Shown here: positions 47,683 through 58,979 of the stretch, in pieces
Numbering within the stretch: position 1 is the stretch's first letter
Layout: every line of letters starts with the position of its first letter
From: Vaginisenegalia massiliensis
GTDB taxonomy: Bacteria; Bacillota; Bacilli; Lactobacillales; Aerococcaceae
Reading direction: 5' to 3'
NCBI RefSeq assembly: GCF_900604935.1
Contig: NZ_UWPC01000004.1
Span: forward strand, 62,001 to 126,000
DNA length: 64,000 nucleotides
Notes under the pieces: model-generated
What the model was told of the DNA's origin: nothing
The model's database searches: none
The model's input: the letters and a program-made list of their open reading frames with translations, nothing else
Program-made: the position numbers and the translations under genes

Positions 47683-48422
47683 GTTTTGGAAGCATCGCTG
47701 AGGTATATAATCGCTTTACAGATCAAGAAGCATATGATGATTGGTTAGATTTCACCCTATCTTGTCTAAATCAGGCACCGGAAAAAATGTTAGACCTTGC
47801 TTGTGGAACAGGCGTTTTTGCCCGCTTGATGGCCCCGTTTGCTAAGCAAGTATGGGCTGTTGATTTAGATCCGCTGATGATTGCTCAAGCCCAAAAGCAA
47901 GACAATGATGCCAATCTTCACTTTGCTCAAGGGAATATGTTGACTTTATCTTCGGACTATAAAGGGATGGATTTAGTGACTTGTTACGCCGACTCTCTAT
48001 GTTTTTTGCCTGATTTCGAAGCGGTTCAACAAGCCTTCCTCCAAGTGGCAACCTGTTTAAATGAAGAGGGTCTCTTTCTCTTTGATGTTTGGTCGCCAAT
48101 GGGGCTACTAGCTTTTGATGATTATGTCTATATTGAAGAAGATGAAGAGATTTATTTGCTTTGGCGAAGTTCTGTCGATCGACAAAAATATGAAGTTGAT
48201 CATCATTTGACGATTTTTAGTCCCGTGAGCGAATCAAATGACTATCAAAAACAAGAGACGCACTTAGTCGAAAGTACATATGGCTTGACTCAATATCAGC
48301 AAGCCTTGGCGCAAGCGGGCTTCAATCAGATACAAATTTGTGCGGATTTTGGCAGTCAAGTGTTGGATGAACAATCAGCTGAATCAGTTAAGCGTTGGTT
48401 CTTTATATGTCAAAAAGGGTAG
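47679..48422 (+). CDS. yqeM: YqeM-type SAM-dependent methyltransferase
   Basis: The 247-aa protein has FAEVYNRF-like SIAEVYNRFTD at the start, motif I LDLACGTGVFARLM and VDLDPLMIAQAQK, a class I methyltransferase fold. Neither target nor product is known. The coupling to rsfS (ATGA) and conserved gene order suggest a link to ribosome or RNA metabolism, but this is inference. Confidence 0.88.
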   Translation: MSFGSIAEVYNRFTDQEAYDDWLDFTLSCLNQAPEKMLDLACGTGVFARLMAPFAKQVWAVDLDPLMIAQAQKQDNDANLHFAQGNMLTLSSDYKGMDLVTCYADSLCFLPDFEAVQQAFLQVATCLNEEGLFLFDVWSPMGLLAFDDYVYIEEDEEIYLLWRSSVDRQKYEVDHHLTIFSPVSESNDYQKQETHLVESTYGLTQYQQALAQAGFNQIQICADFGSQVLDEQSAESVKRWFFICQKG

Positions 48423-48431
48423 GGGATTGCT

Positions 48432-49610
48432 GTGTCAGTTTTAGGAATTATTTGTGAGTATAATCCCTTTCATAATGGTCACGCTTGTCAAATAAACTAT
48501 GGACGTCAATTAATCGGGTCTGAAGGTATCTTGATTGCCTTAATGAGTGGAAATGTGGTCCAACGTGGTGAATTTGCTTGCATCGATAAATGGACAAGAG
48601 CGGCTGCTGCTTGCCAACATGGGGCTGATTTAGTAATAGAGTTGCCGCTTTTAGCGACGTTGCAGTCAGCTGATTACTTTGCTGAATTTAGTATTCGTTT
48701 ACTTTCTGCTTTAGGGTGTCAATCTTTCCTGTATGGTACAGAAACAGCCACAGATGAGCAATTAAGGCAGATTGTAGACTGGCAAGAGCAACATCATAGC
48801 TTGTTACAAAATCACATTCAAGCCCAATTAAAACAAGGTAAAGCTTATAATGTTGCCTTTCAAAATGCATGGCAAGAAGTTGCACCAAAGAATATGGCCA
48901 TTAACCCGTTTAGTCCGAATCATTTATTAGGCTTGCAATATTTATCGGCTAATGCCAAGTTGCCTCAACCACTTAAGAGTTACGCGCTAGAACGTGCCAA
49001 GGTTGATTTGGAAGGCAAGCCAATCTTATCGGGATCAGCTATTCGTCAACAAGCAGTGGCACAACCCAATTCCTTAAAGCTTGCCGTACCAATGCTTGTA
49101 GCTCAAATGTTAAACAACCATGGACCGGTTACGATGGAAGATTATTGGCCGTTTCTTCGCTATAAACTGACCGTAAGTTCTCCTAGCGAATTAGCTACCT
49201 ATTACGGAGCAAAAGAAGGAATCCAAAATAGGTTAAAAGAAAAATTGGCCGAACAATCGACCTATAGTCAATATATTTCTGACCTAAAAACAAAGCGTTG
49301 GTCTTATAATCAATTCGCGCGCTTGTTGTTATCGATTTTATTGAATATCAAGGATGATGAGTGGAGACAAGCTCAAGATGCTTTTTGGCATGAGCCAAAT
49401 TTACGTTTGCTAGCTTTTTCTTCGAGGGGGCAAGCGTATCTCAACCAAAATAACGCCAATTTAGGGCTAGACATTTGGTCTAATTTAAGGAAGAATAGAG
49501 AAGACTCATACCGCTTCAATTTACAAGCGGATCGTGTCTATCAATTGAATCCTGAGGTAAAGATAGCTGAGCAAATTCGTGCCCGCTATCCTATTACTTA
49601 TTCACCATGA
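48432..49610 (+). CDS. tmcAL: tRNA(Met) cytidine acetate ligase TmcAL (YlbM)
   Basis: TmcAL uses acetate and ATP to make N4-acetylcytidine at position 34 of elongator tRNA-Met. The 392-aa protein starts GIICEYNPFHNGH, with the HxGH-type nucleotidyltransferase motif, and has SGNVVQRGEFACIDKW, GADLVIELP and the KPILSGSAIR-type segment. The start is GTG at 48432 after AGGGG. It follows yqeM by 9 bp, extending the operon. Confidence 0.94.
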   Translation: MSVLGIICEYNPFHNGHACQINYGRQLIGSEGILIALMSGNVVQRGEFACIDKWTRAAAACQHGADLVIELPLLATLQSADYFAEFSIRLLSALGCQSFLYGTETATDEQLRQIVDWQEQHHSLLQNHIQAQLKQGKAYNVAFQNAWQEVAPKNMAINPFSPNHLLGLQYLSANAKLPQPLKSYALERAKVDLEGKPILSGSAIRQQAVAQPNSLKLAVPMLVAQMLNNHGPVTMEDYWPFLRYKLTVSSPSELATYYGAKEGIQNRLKEKLAEQSTYSQYISDLKTKRWSYNQFARLLLSILLNIKDDEWRQAQDAFWHEPNLRLLAFSSRGQAYLNQNNANLGLDIWSNLRKNREDSYRFNLQADRVYQLNPEVKIAEQIRARYPITYSP

Positions 49611-49704
49611 ACTTTGCTTGATTTTTGCTAAGAATGTTTAGAAGCATTGACACTTGACTGTTTGTTGAGTATAATAAATTTTGTCGTTTTAGAGGTGATT
49701 ATAG

Positions 49705-50256
49705 ATGAAATGGACACTGAAACAGATTCGTGATAGTAAACAAGGTTGCCTCTCATTTGATCTCATGATTGATGTTGAAGCTGCTTTGAAAGCTAGAGAA
49801 TCATCTGTCATCCATTTGGATCCCGTTCAAGTAACCGGCGATCTCGTTGCTCGGGGACAGGAATATGTTTTACATTGTCAACTTAAGACGATTATCACTT
49901 TACCGTCAACGCGGACTTTAGAGCCTGTAGCTTTGCCTATGGAGCTACCAATTAGAGAACGCTATGTCGGTGTAGAAGATGACGTTGAAGCCGATGAGTA
50001 CGAGGAAACCACAATCGTTCTTGAACACGATTATATTGACCTCGAACCAGCTGTCGTAGATGTGATTCTTTTGAATTTGCCAATGCAAGTCATTGGCCCA
50101 GATGAAGAAGATCAACCATTGCCTACGGGGAATGATTGGACAGTTGTAACGGAAGAAGAATACAAGGAGCAGATTGAGAAGCTGAAATCGGAAACGATTG
50201 ATCCTCGGTTTGCTAACTTAAAAGCTCTATTAAACGAAGATCATACGAATGACTAA
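49705..50256 (+). CDS. yceD: YceD family protein (DUF177)
   Basis: The 183-aa acidic protein ends with the conserved DPRFANLKALL motif of YceD/DUF177 and carries LPIRERYVGVEDD in the middle. YceD is linked to 23S rRNA accumulation and is nearly always upstream of rpmF, as here (34 bp). The cysteines of the Gram-negative versions are not kept. Ribosome site GAGGTG. Confidence 0.92.
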   Translation: MKWTLKQIRDSKQGCLSFDLMIDVEAALKARESSVIHLDPVQVTGDLVARGQEYVLHCQLKTIITLPSTRTLEPVALPMELPIRERYVGVEDDVEADEYEETTIVLEHDYIDLEPAVVDVILLNLPMQVIGPDEEDQPLPTGNDWTVVTEEEYKEQIEKLKSETIDPRFANLKALLNEDHTND

Positions 50257-50290
50257 AATTAGTTATTCATAAACCAGGAGGTGTAAAATC

Positions 50291-50476
50291 ATGGCAGTAC
50301 CAAAAAGAAGAACATCTAAAGCTCGTAAAAACAGACGTCGTACTCACTTCAAATTAGAAGTGCCTGGAATGAACGTATGTCCTGAATGTGGTGAATTAAA
50401 AATGAGCCACCGTGTATGTCCAGCATGTGGCCACTATGATGGTAAAAAAGTTGTAGAAGTTGCAAACGAAAAATAA
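50291..50476 (+). CDS. rpmF: 50S ribosomal protein L32
   Basis: The 61-aa protein starts [20 protein letters not shown], then has a four-cysteine zinc ribbon CPECG...CPACG (about 34-50), the zinc-containing form of L32. AGGAGGTG lies upstream. It is cotranscribed with yceD and followed by a terminator. Confidence 0.97.
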   Translation: MAVPKRRTSKARKNRRRTHFKLEVPGMNVCPECGELKMSHRVCPACGHYDGKKVVEVANEK

Positions 50477-50485
50477 TGTCATTAT

Positions 50486-50517
50486 GGAATCGGAGCTCTG
50501 CTTCGATTCTTTTTTAT
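50486..50517 (+). terminator. Terminator of yceD-rpmF
   Basis: GAATCGGAG (50487-50495) pairs with CTTCGATTC (50501-50509, one G-U), followed by T6. Confidence 0.85.
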
Positions 50518-50529
50518 TGGAGGCTGTTG

Positions 50530-50559
50530 CTTGACCTTGTTTGACCTTTAGGTTACAAT
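50530..50559 (+). promoter_or_regulatory. clpP promoter with a CtsR operator
   Basis: Read on the minus strand, 50530-50548 gives AGGTCAAACAAGGTCAAG, which is two GGTCAAA-type heptads 3 nt apart, the CtsR operator. The first TTGACC (50531-50536) is also the -35 box and TACAAT (50554-50559) the -10 box, with 17 bp between. CtsR bound here would block RNA polymerase, so clpP should be heat- and stress-induced. Confidence 0.92.
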
Positions 50560-50616
50560 CAAACAGTAGCAATATATACCAACAAGTCCTTTTGACTTGA
50601 TGAGGAGGAAGACAAA

Positions 50617-51210
50617 ATGAATTTAATTCCAACAGTAATCGAACAATCATCTCGTGGCGAACGTGCCTATGATATTTATTCGCGTTTATTAAAAGATCGC
50701 ATTGTTATGTTAAGTGGTCCAATAGATGATCAAGTAGCGAATAGTGTCATTGCTCAACTATTATTTTTGGACGCACAAGATCCTGAGAAAGATATTTACC
50801 TATATATAAATTCTCCTGGCGGAAGTGTGACAGCTGGTTTAGCTATTTACGACACCATGAATTTTATTCATGCTGATGTTCAGACGATCGTCATTGGTTT
50901 AGCGGCTTCAATGGGATCCTTCCTTTTGACGGCTGGGACTAAAGGTAAACGTTTTGCCTTACCAAATTCAGAAATTATGATCCACCAACCTTTAGGTGGA
51001 GCCCAAGGTCAGGCGACTGAGATTGAAATTGCAGCTCGTCATATTCTTAAAACGCGTGAGCGCTTGAATGCGATATTAAGTGAACGGACGGGTCAACCAT
51101 TAGAGGTCATTGAGAAGGACACAGATCGCGATAACTTTATGACAGCAGAAGAAGCGAAAGCGTATGGCCTTATTGATGAAGTGATGGTCTCTTCAAAAGA
51201 TTTAAAATAA
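50617..51210 (+). CDS. clpP: ATP-dependent Clp protease proteolytic subunit ClpP
   Basis: ClpP is the serine protease chamber that works with ClpX, ClpC and ClpE. The 197-aa protein has Ser98 ([11 protein letters not shown]), His123 ([12 protein letters not shown]) and Asp172 (DRDNFM) as the catalytic triad, plus the [12 protein letters not shown] core. GAGGAGGA precedes the ATG. Control by CtsR is visible upstream. MecA (1-165) and SpxH (24454) in this window are adaptors feeding ClpCP and ClpXP. Confidence 0.98.
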   Translation: MNLIPTVIEQSSRGERAYDIYSRLLKDRIVMLSGPIDDQVANSVIAQLLFLDAQDPEKDIYLYINSPGGSVTAGLAIYDTMNFIHADVQTIVIGLAASMGSFLLTAGTKGKRFALPNSEIMIHQPLGGAQGQATEIEIAARHILKTRERLNAILSERTGQPLEVIEKDTDRDNFMTAEEAKAYGLIDEVMVSSKDLK

Positions 51211-51216
51211 AAGACG

Positions 51217-51249
51217 AAACAGATTAGCTTGATGTTAATCTGTTTTTTT
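51217..51249 (+). terminator. Terminator of clpP
   Basis: AAACAGATTA (51217-51226) pairs with TAATCTGTTT (51236-51245), followed by a T run. Confidence 0.9.
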
Positions 51250-51415
51250 GTTTAGCAGTAGAATCCTTATAGATTATCATAAAAGGATAACAAATTATTT
51301 TTTCATAAAGTAAAGAAATCTAGCCCTAAATTGTGAAAATATGGTCGTTTACTGTCCTTTGTGACGACTTGTACAAAGGTGGGAAATGGTGAACAAGCCA
51401 GATATAGAGTGAGGC

Positions 51416-51444
51416 TTGCGAACACCGTTGAGCTATGGTATTAT
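51416..51444 (+). promoter_or_regulatory. Promoter of the cggR-gap operon
   Basis: TTGCGA (51416-51421) and TATTAT (51439-51444) are 17 bp apart. Transcription would start near 51451, about 95 nt before cggR. The remaining upstream sequence back to the clpP terminator (51250-51415) shows no gene. Confidence 0.55.
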
Positions 51445-51483
51445 TAAACCGTGGTTGAGACAAAGATTCTCAAACATAATATG

Positions 51484-51531
51484 ATTAAGATGTGCACATA
51501 ATCTTATGATGATATGGTCGTATATCGACCA
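51484..51531 (+). promoter_or_regulatory. Two inverted repeats in the cggR leader (possible operator)
   Basis: TAAGAT/ATCTTA (51485-51490/51500-51505) and TGGTCG/CGACCA (51515-51520/51526-51531) are perfect inverted repeats. The second ends 2 nt before AAGGAGG of cggR. They could be CggR binding sites or mRNA hairpins controlling translation. They do not match the Bacillus CggR operator in sequence. Confidence 0.4.
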
Positions 51532-51545
51532 ACAAGGAGGCCTAC

Positions 51546-52586
51546 ATGGACGATATTTTTTCAATCATGCAGGTTGTTGTTCCCGAACTTAGTGATGCTT
51601 TTTCAAGCCGGATCAGCATTCTTCGGACCTTATCACAGACTAATCAGACGCTAGGACGTAAGGCTCTTTCACAAAGCGTTAATTTATCAGAGCGAGCGAC
51701 GCGGACTATTATTGATGATCTTAAAGAGCAACAATTGGTCCAAGTATCACGTGCAGGTATTAAGCTTTCTGACTTAGGCAGAGAAATCTTAGAGCTCGTT
51801 GATCAGTCTATGCAAGCTTCCAATCGGTTTTACGAATTGGAACAGAATTTGAAACGTTGTTTAGGTATACAGAAATGTTGGATTGTTCCTGGCAATGGTG
51901 ATACTCATCTCCTCGTTTATGAAAGCTTGGGTAAGATGGTACAGCGAGTTTTGTTACGGTATTTACCGTCCAAAGAAGCTGTGGTCACCGTCACAGGTGG
52001 ATCAACGATTGCGCAAATCGGACAAAGTTTTACGCCTGAATTAAGTCGCCAACGTGATGTAACCTTTGTCCCAGCTAGGGGTGGAGTCGATGGGTCTTTC
52101 ACGATTCAATCGAACACGGTTGCGGGGATTATGGCTCAGCAAACCAATGGACATTATCGCTCACTCTTTATTCCTGAGAATTTAGCAGAGACGACGTCTA
52201 AAGCCCTTTTAGCTGATGAAAAAATTAAAGAAACGATTGAATTGAGTAAACGGGCAGATTGTTTATTATTCAGTGTAGGTCAAGCACAAGTGATGGCTCA
52301 ACGTCGCGATTTAAATTCGCAACAAAGACGAATTTTAGCAGAAGCGGATGCGGTAGGTGAAGCGTTTGGCGTTTTCTTCAACAAAGCCGGCCAAGAAGTT
52401 TTACGTTTACCACGAATTGGCATACAGTTAGAAGATTTACAACACATTCCGGTACTCTTAACAATTGTGGCTGGAGCTTCGAAAGCTCAAGCAGTCACCG
52501 CTTATTTTAAATTAGCTTCTCATCACGGTTGGTTAATTTGTGATGAAAGCATTGCACTCAAGGTTTTAAACGGGGAAACCCATTAA
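51546..52586 (+). CDS. cggR: Central glycolytic genes regulator CggR (SorC family)
   Basis: CggR represses the glycolytic operon and is released by fructose-1,6-bisphosphate. The 346-aa protein has an N-terminal winged helix (ALSQSVNLSERATRTIIDDLKEQQLV) and a SorC sugar-binding domain (VTVTGGSTIAQIGQ, FVPARGGVDGS). Position directly before gap is diagnostic. AAGGAGG precedes the start. Gap follows 32 bp later. Confidence 0.94.
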   Translation: MDDIFSIMQVVVPELSDAFSSRISILRTLSQTNQTLGRKALSQSVNLSERATRTIIDDLKEQQLVQVSRAGIKLSDLGREILELVDQSMQASNRFYELEQNLKRCLGIQKCWIVPGNGDTHLLVYESLGKMVQRVLLRYLPSKEAVVTVTGGSTIAQIGQSFTPELSRQRDVTFVPARGGVDGSFTIQSNTVAGIMAQQTNGHYRSLFIPENLAETTSKALLADEKIKETIELSKRADCLLFSVGQAQVMAQRRDLNSQQRRILAEADAVGEAFGVFFNKAGQEVLRLPRIGIQLEDLQHIPVLLTIVAGASKAQAVTAYFKLASHHGWLICDESIALKVLNGETH

Positions 52587-52618
52587 AATAAAAAATTCCT
52601 TAAGGAGGAAGTCAAATT

Positions 52619-53620
52619 ATGACAGTAAAAGTTGGTATTAATGGTTTTGGACGTATTGGTCGTTTAGCATTCCGTCGGATTCAAGAATTGGAAGGAATCG
52701 AAGTAGTAGCGATTAATGACTTAACAGACGCTAACATGTTAGCCCACTTATTAAAATATGACACAACTCAAGGCCGTTTCAATGGTGAAGTAGAAGTGTT
52801 AGATGGTGCCTTCAAAGTTAATGGCAAAGAAGTTAAAGTTTACTCAACACCAAATCCTAACGAAATTCCTTGGGGTGAAAATGGTGTCGAAATCGTCTTA
52901 GAAGCGACTGGTTTCTTCACTTCAAAAGAAAAAGCTGAATTACACTTACAAGGTGGCGCAAAACGTGTTGTTATTACAGCTCCTGGCGGTAACGACGTTC
53001 CAACTGTTGTTTACAATACTAACCACGAAATCCTTAAAGGTGATGAAACAGTTATCTCTGGTGCATCATGTACAACAAACTGCTTAGCACCAATGGCCGA
53101 TGTATTAAACAAAAAATTTGGTATCGTTCAAGGTATCATGACTACTATCCACGCTTACACAGGTGACCAAAACACTTTAGACGCTCCACACCGTAAAGGA
53201 GACTTCCGTCGTGCGCGTGCTGCTGCTGAAAACATCATTCCTAACTCAACAGGGGCAGCTAAAGCAATCGGTTTAGTTATTCCTGAATTAAATGGTAAAC
53301 TTGACGGTGCAGCTCAACGTGTGCCAGTGGCAACAGGTTCATTAACAGAATTAGTTTCTGTTTTAGAAAAACCAGTTACAGTTGAAGAAATCAACCAAGT
53401 GATGAAAGAAGCAGCTAACGAATCTTATGGATATACTGAAGATCCAATCGTTTCAAGTGATATCGTTGGTATTTCATTCGGTTCATTATTCGATGCCACT
53501 CAAACTAAAGTGATGACTGTTGGCGACAAACAATTAGTTAAGACAGTTGCTTGGTATGACAATGAAATGTCATATACTGCTCAATTAATCCGTACTTTAG
53601 AATATTTCGCTAAATTATAA
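52619..53620 (+). CDS. gap: Glyceraldehyde-3-phosphate dehydrogenase
   Basis: The 333-aa glycolytic enzyme has the NAD motif [13 protein letters not shown], Asp34 in AINDLTD (NAD preference), catalytic Cys151 in [12 protein letters not shown], and [18 protein letters not shown] near the end. Codon choice is strongly biased, as expected for a very highly expressed gene. It is second in cggR-gap-pgk-tpiA-gpmI-eno; a strong AAGGAGGA site precedes it. Confidence 0.98.
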   Translation: MTVKVGINGFGRIGRLAFRRIQELEGIEVVAINDLTDANMLAHLLKYDTTQGRFNGEVEVLDGAFKVNGKEVKVYSTPNPNEIPWGENGVEIVLEATGFFTSKEKAELHLQGGAKRVVITAPGGNDVPTVVYNTNHEILKGDETVISGASCTTNCLAPMADVLNKKFGIVQGIMTTIHAYTGDQNTLDAPHRKGDFRRARAAAENIIPNSTGAAKAIGLVIPELNGKLDGAAQRVPVATGSLTELVSVLEKPVTVEEINQVMKEAANESYGYTEDPIVSSDIVGISFGSLFDATQTKVMTVGDKQLVKTVAWYDNEMSYTAQLIRTLEYFAKL

Positions 53621-53645
53621 TCATCGAATAGCGTTTTACTTATTA

Positions 53646-53692
53646 AAGCGTCTATCCAACTGATGGCGGAGGGGCTGACGCTTCTCTGCCAT
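53646..53692 (+). promoter_or_regulatory. Competing hairpins between gap and pgk
   Basis: AAGCGTC (53646-53652) pairs with GACGCTT (53677-53683), and ATGGCGGAG (53663-53671) pairs with CTCTGCCAT (53684-53692). The two cannot form together in a simple fold. Only TTTT follows, so this would be a partial terminator or an mRNA-processing/stability element between gap and pgk. Confidence 0.45.
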
Positions 53693-53731
53693 TTTCTATG
53701 ATAAATAAGTAAACCTATATAGGAGGATCTT

Positions 53732-54922
53732 ATGGCAAAGAAAACAATTAAGGATTTACAAGTTGAAGGCAAAACAGTCTTAGTTCGGGTTGACTTTAAT
53801 GTTCCAATGAAAGATGGCAAGATTACTGATGAAAATCGAATTCAAGCTTCTTTAGAGACGATTAAATACTTAATCGATCATCAGGCAAAATTGGTTCTTT
53901 TCTCTCACTTAGGTAAAGTTAAGACTGAAGAAGATAAAGCTAAAAATGATTTGAAACCTGTTGCTGAACGCTTAAGCCAAATCTTGGGCAAAGAAGTGGT
54001 GTTTTCAAGTGTGACTCGCGGTCAAGAGTTAGAGGATAAGGTAAAATCACTTAAAGCGGGTGATGTTTTATTAGTTCAAAATACCCGTTACGAAGATCTA
54101 GATGGTAAGAAAGAATCTGGTAATGATCCAGAATTAGGTAAATACTGGGCTTCTTTAGGTGATGTTTTTGTAAATGATGCCTTTGGTACAGCTCACCGTG
54201 CTCATGCTTCAAACGTGGGTATTGCCTCTCATTTAGAGTCTGCGGTTGGCTTTTTAATGGAAAAAGAAGTGAAGTTTTTAGGAGATGCGGTTGACCAACC
54301 CGTTCGTCCATTCGTAGCCATTTTAGGAGGAGCAAAAGTATCCGACAAGATTAAGGTTATTGAAAATCTTTTAGATAAAGCTGATAAAGTGATTATCGGT
54401 GGCGGTATGGCCTTCACTTTCTTAAAAGCACAAGGAAAAGAAATCGGTCAATCTCTACTTGAAGAAGATCGAATTGAACTAGCTAAACGTTTGTTAGAAC
54501 AAGCGGGTGACAAATTAATCTTACCAGTAGATACAACCGTAGCAGATGCCTTTTCTAACGAAGCCAACATCAAAGTGGTTTCGATTGATGATATTCCAGC
54601 AAACTGGCAAGGGCTTGACTGTGGACCTAAAACAGTTGAATTGTTTGCGGATGTGTTAAAAGATGCGAAGACCGTCGTTTGGAATGGCCCTATGGGTGTA
54701 TTCGAAATGCCAAACTTCGCAAAAGGCACAATAGGGGTTTGCCAAGCAATTGCTGACTTAGAGGATGCTACGACAATTGTTGGTGGGGGCGATTCAGCTG
54801 CAGCCGTTGCCCAGTTAGGCTATGAAGATAAATTTAGTCATATTTCTACAGGTGGCGGGGCATCGTTAACCTATTTAGAAGGTGTTGATTTACCTGGTGT
54901 CGTGTCAATTGACGACAAGTAA
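53732..54922 (+). CDS. pgk: Phosphoglycerate kinase
   Basis: Pgk transfers phosphate from 1,3-bisphosphoglycerate to ADP. The 396-aa protein has [62 protein letters not shown] and the C-terminal [14 protein letters not shown], all standard. One small oddity is [10 protein letters not shown] where HLGRPKG is more usual. AGGAGGA ribosome site; tpiA follows after 39 bp. Confidence 0.97.
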   Translation: MAKKTIKDLQVEGKTVLVRVDFNVPMKDGKITDENRIQASLETIKYLIDHQAKLVLFSHLGKVKTEEDKAKNDLKPVAERLSQILGKEVVFSSVTRGQELEDKVKSLKAGDVLLVQNTRYEDLDGKKESGNDPELGKYWASLGDVFVNDAFGTAHRAHASNVGIASHLESAVGFLMEKEVKFLGDAVDQPVRPFVAILGGAKVSDKIKVIENLLDKADKVIIGGGMAFTFLKAQGKEIGQSLLEEDRIELAKRLLEQAGDKLILPVDTTVADAFSNEANIKVVSIDDIPANWQGLDCGPKTVELFADVLKDAKTVVWNGPMGVFEMPNFAKGTIGVCQAIADLEDATTIVGGGDSAAAVAQLGYEDKFSHISTGGGASLTYLEGVDLPGVVSIDDK

Positions 54923-55719
<797 letters not shown>

Positions 55720-55720
<1 letters not shown>

Positions 55721-57249
55721 TGAGTAAAGCCCCAGTAGCCATTATTATCCTAGACGGTTTTGGCTGGCGTCCAGAAGTGGAAGGCAACGCCGTCGCTCAA
55801 GCAAATAAACCTAATTTCGATCGCTACTATCAGACTTTTCCCCATACAACTTTAAAAGCCTCAGGCCTAGACGTTGGTCTTCCTGATGGTCAAATGGGAA
55901 ATTCAGAAGTAGGGCATACTAATATTGGGGCTGGACGGATTGTTTATCAAAGTCTGACTCGTATTGATAAAGCCATTCAAGATGGTGAATTTGAGACGAA
56001 TCCAGCTTTAAATGCGGCTTTTAGTCATGTGCTTAGCCATCAGTCTGCTTTACATTTGTTTGGTCTTGTTTCCGATGGAGGTGTTCACAGTCATCTCAAT
56101 CATTTATTAGCCTTAGTTGAAACAGCTAAAGTGAAAGGAATTGATAAAGTCTATATCCATGCTTTTATGGATGGACGCGATGTGGCACCAAATTCTGGTT
56201 TGGGATATATCCAAGAACTTGAGTCTGCATTGAGAGAAATGGGTCTAGGGCAAATTGCGACTGTTTCTGGCCGCTATTATGCGATGGATCGTGATAAACG
56301 TTGGGAACGGGTTCAATTAGCTTATGACGCCATTGCGCGTGCCAAAGGTCAAAGCTTTGAATCAGCTCAAGTAGCTGTTGAAGCTTCTTATCAAAAAGAG
56401 GTTTTCGATGAATTTATTGTACCAACGGTAATCACGCAAAACGGACAACCTGTGGCTATGGTTGAAGATAATGATGCAATCATCTTCTTCAATTTCCGAC
56501 CAGACCGGGCCATTCAATTGTCTAATGCCTTTACTGATCAAACTTGGGAACATTTTGATCGCGGTCAAAAAGCCAAGAATGTTAAATTTGTAACCATGAC
56601 TTTGTATAATCCAAGTATTGTGGCCGAAGTCGCTTTCCCACCAATTCCTATGACCAATGTTATTGGTGAGGTATTATCTAAAGCAGGCTTGAAACAATTA
56701 AGAATTGCTGAAACAGAGAAATATCCACACGTCACCTTCTTTATGAATGGTGGGCGCAATGAGGAATTTCCTGGTGAAGATCGGATTTTGATTCCTTCAC
56801 CTAAAGTAGCAACCTATGATTTGAAACCGGAAATGAGTGCTTACGAAGTAGGCGATGCGTTATACCAAAGCATTCTCAATGATGAACACGATGCGATTAT
56901 TCTTAACTTTGCCAATCCAGATATGGTTGGTCATTCAGGGATGTTAGAACCAACCATTAAAGCGATTGAAGCAGTAGATGAAAACTTGGGTAAAGTGGTC
57001 GATGCTATTCTTGCCAAAGGTGGAGCAGCTATTATTTTTGCTGATCATGGTAACTCTGAAACCATGACCACACCAGAAGGTAAACCTCATACGGCTCATA
57101 CTACGGTCCCTGTGCCCGTTATCGTCACTAAGTCAGGGATTCAACTAAGAGAGGGCGGTCGTCTTGCGGACATCGCTCCAACCATGTTAGATTTATTAAA
57201 TCTAGCCCAACCTAAAGAAATGACCGGTGAAAGTCTAATTATTAGATAA
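55720..57249 (+). CDS. gpmI: 2,3-bisphosphoglycerate-independent phosphoglycerate mutase
   Basis: GpmI is the Mn2+-dependent mutase of the alkaline phosphatase superfamily. The 509-aa protein has [10 protein letters not shown], phosphorylated Ser62 in [31 protein letters not shown] and [10 protein letters not shown]. It overlaps tpiA by 1 bp (TAATG), so translation is coupled. A 2,3-BPG-dependent GpmA is not present in this window. Activity will depend on manganese supply. Confidence 0.97.
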
Positions 57250-57304
57250 AACGGGAATTTGCTTTTAAAGAAAGTCATTTAATATTAAAATATAACTTAG
57301 GTAG

Positions 57305-58645
<1,341 letters not shown>

Positions 58646-58664
58646 GCTAATAAATCTATAAATA

Positions 58665-58804
58665 AAACGACTTAACCTGTAATGGTTGGACCGTTCTAAG
58701 CCAAGGTCTTAGAACTCACATGACTACTCTCTTTGTACGCATCGTAGATGCTACAAAGAGATGCGCGTCGTGATGTCCTCATAACCATTAGGATTAAGTC
58801 GTTT
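58665..58804 (+). repeat. Tandem structured RNA-like element, copy 1 (unidentified family)
   Basis: A closing stem P1 pairs 58665-58687 with 58783-58804 (11 bp, small internal loop, 7 bp). Inside are GGAC/GTCC (58688-58691/58775-58778), hairpin P2 GTTCTAAG/CTTAGAAC (58693-58700/58708-58715) with loop CCAAGGT, stem P3 CATGAC/GTCGTG (58719-58724/58767-58772), and apical hairpin P4 CTCTTTGTA-C-GCATC with its complement (58729-58760) and loop GTA. The same fold is found in copy 2 with changed but still paired bases. A U-rich stretch follows. I do not know a named RNA with these features. Confidence 0.6.
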
Positions 58805-58847
58805 ATTTTATTTTCGGATATTTTGAATAATATAGGCCACAAAATAA

Positions 58848-58979
58848 CAAAACAATCTAATAGTGAGACCGTTTCAAGCCAAGGTCTTGAAACTTACTTT
58901 GTTATTCTCTTTGTACGCATCATAGATGCTACAAAGAGATGTGCACAAAGTATCTTTGAACACTATTCTGATTGTTTTG
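58848..58979 (+). repeat. Tandem structured RNA-like element, copy 2
   Basis: P1 pairs 58848-58865 with 58961-58979. AGA/TCT (58866-58868/58953-58955) takes the place of GGA/TCC. P2 is GTTTCAAG/CTTGAAAC (58871-58878/58886-58893), with two compensated base pairs against copy 1 and the same CCAAGGT loop. P3 is ACTTTGT/ACAAAGT (58896-58902/58945-58951). P4 (58907-58938) is identical to copy 1 except loop ATA. Joining segments TATT and ATGTGC differ from copy 1 at one base each. A T-rich stretch follows. Confidence 0.6.
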
